Source: Gammaproteobacteria bacterium
GTDB taxonomy: Bacteria; Pseudomonadota; Gammaproteobacteria; DRJJ01
NCBI GenBank assembly: GCA_011052255.1
Contig: DRJJ01000296.1
Coordinates: 1 to 5,705 of the forward strand
DNA length: 5,705 nt
Reading direction: 5' to 3'
In this document: one piece after another, positions 5,019 to 5,705 of the stretch
How positions within the stretch are numbered: the stretch's first letter is position 1
Layout of the letters: each line of letters opens with the position of its first letter
Notes under the pieces: model-generated
What the model was told of the DNA's origin: nothing
What the model saw: the letters and a program-made list of their open reading frames with translations, nothing else
Databases searched by the model: none
Translations under genes and position numbers: made by a program

Positions 5019-5228
5019 TTATCCTGGTATAGCCGCTGACGGCACTGGTACACGTTTGGGCTGGTGCTGCATAATCAGGCCCTGTAAGACCTTTCTGGCA
5101 ATCGCCACATCTTCGAGGTCGAATTGGCTTAAAACCTCAAATTCCAGCTTCAAACCCTCGTCAGAGCCGCATTCGTCCTTGTCAAAAAAATCAGAAAATC
5201 TGTGGTGCCCGCTTTGTTGGTATCCCAT
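5019..5228 (-). pseudogene. Probable C-terminal remnant of a helix-turn-helix-type regulator
   Basis: This 69-codon frame ends at a TAA 16 bases before the antitoxin start. Its middle, FDKDECGSDEGLKLEFEVLS then QFDLEDVAIARKVLQGLIMQ and HQPKR, resembles the C-terminal end of small Xre-type regulators, in which a 'DDE.GpDe.L.L.FE.ls.f...e...v...l.glI.kH.ar' segment follows the HTH. The HTH is absent: going upstream, the frame reads FKALKSRGAQDVPLSFC and then hits a stop at 5280-5282. No ribosome site precedes the ATG at 5228. I read it as a truncated regulator whose loss may affect control of the toxin-antitoxin pair. It could instead be a short intact accessory protein of the module. The family call is from memory of the pattern and is moderate at best. 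Confidence 0.4.
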
Positions 5229-5559
5229 ACAAAATGATAGTGGAACATCCTGTGCTCCGCGAGACTTTAATGCCTTAAATTACTAGAAACCATGTCTGAG
5301 CGCAATTGTTTCTAATATTCTCGTCCGCTAATGTATTGCCCTGACGATACTATTCTATCTTGCGGGCAAGATTAATGTAGATGAACTTGTGATGGGCCGT
5401 ACCTACTTCAAGGATAGGTATCTGCAACAACCGGCTGGCCGGTCAGCAGCCAGCCCTGGTAAACCGATCATGCCTGGTGTAGAGGAGGGCACAACAAGCT
5501 ATTACCCTGCTTATCTAGTATATTAGCAACAATTGCTCTTTGCCCCGGGTTTTTTGAAA
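5229..5559. other. Intergenic region with no firm gene
   Basis: This region separates the leftward toxin-antitoxin side from the rightward gene at the edge. The plus strand has a 44-codon frame from ATG 5392 to TAG 5524-5526 (begins MGRTYFKDRYLQQPAG, ends TTSYYPAYLVY). The frame is open back to 5332 with a hydrophobic IALTILFYLAG segment but no start or good ribosome site, so it may be a gene fragment. A GC-rich hairpin, GGCTGGC (5433-5439) with GCCAGCC (5449-5455), lies inside it. No convincing promoter is seen. Confidence 0.35.
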
Positions 5560-5705
5560 GTGAAACCGTTATTCTATCTTTACTCTATACCTGTCATGGT
5601 ACTGTTTGGCTTGCCGTCTACAGTATCTGCCGAGCCAATCCAGCCCGATCGACCGGGTTTTAGTACAGGGACTTATACGGTAGAACCGGGCCTGGCTCAC
5701 CTTGA
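5560..5705 (+). CDS. Start of a secreted/outer-membrane 'transporter' (MetA-pathway-like) protein, 3' end outside window
   Basis: From a GTG at 5560 the frame reads VKPLFYLYSIPVMVLFGLPS then TVSAEPIQ, a good Sec signal peptide with likely cleavage after VSA (residue 23). The mature part starts IQPDRPGFSTGTYTVEPG followed by LAHLE and runs off the right edge. '(T/P)DRPGFS......PG..(Q/H)LE' at the mature N-terminus is typical of the proteobacterial family annotated as transporter / putative MetA-pathway of phenol degradation. Members are predicted outer-membrane beta-barrels, and their real role is poorly defined. The start is uncertain: an adjacent TTG (5554) or the ATG at 5596 are alternatives, but the ATG would cut away most of the signal peptide. 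No strong ribosome site is visible. Only 48 residues are seen. Confidence 0.65.
   Translation, partial: MKPLFYLYSIPVMVLFGLPSTVSAEPIQPDRPGFSTGTYTVEPGLAHL

Overview
The window looks like a stretch of gammaproteobacterial chromosome. A YcbX-type MOSC protein and a def/formyltransferase pair form a conserved part. The rest is accessory sequence: a PEP-CTERM surface protein, a toxin-antitoxin pair, transposase debris and dispersed hairpin repeats. The PEP-CTERM sorting tail implies a host with an outer membrane and an exosortase elsewhere in the genome. Genus cannot be read from the sequence.

Layout. Positions 1-317 (+) hold the C-terminal end of a YcbX-like MOSC-domain protein. It converges with a minus-strand two-gene operon: peptide deformylase (1352-1924), then, after 5 bases, a formyltransferase (570-1346). 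The formyltransferase ORF stops early. Its missing C-terminal tail (448-573) is present in another frame, so the gene is either frameshifted or carries a sequencing error. Positions 1925-2174 hold a palindromic dispersed repeat and a candidate promoter for an exported metallo-beta-lactamase-fold hydrolase (2175-3233, +), which is followed by a strong hairpin terminator.

Positions 3288-3590 are a junction zone: two short palindromes, the last codons of a minus-strand IS transposase, and a terminator shared with the next gene. That gene (3591-4187, -) encodes a PEP-CTERM protein. Upstream of it is a good match to a sigma-54 -24/-12 promoter lying between two arms of an imperfect 18-base inverted repeat. 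Near-identical 19-base direct repeats flank this gene, and the upstream copy is followed by an exact 44-base tandem duplication.

Positions 4493-5228 (-) carry a RelE/ParE-family toxin and its overlapping antitoxin, with what looks like the C-terminal stump of a regulator just upstream. Positions 5229-5559 contain only a doubtful short ORF. At the right edge (5560 onward, +) begins a secreted or outer-membrane protein resembling the MetA-pathway/'transporter' family.

The genes do not form a single pathway. The two functional pairs are deformylase with formyltransferase (N-formyl chemistry) and antitoxin with toxin. The PEP-CTERM gene appears to be a self-contained, separately regulated unit. 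The most interesting points are the sigma-54-like promoter with its symmetric inverted repeat, and the split reading frame of the formyltransferase.
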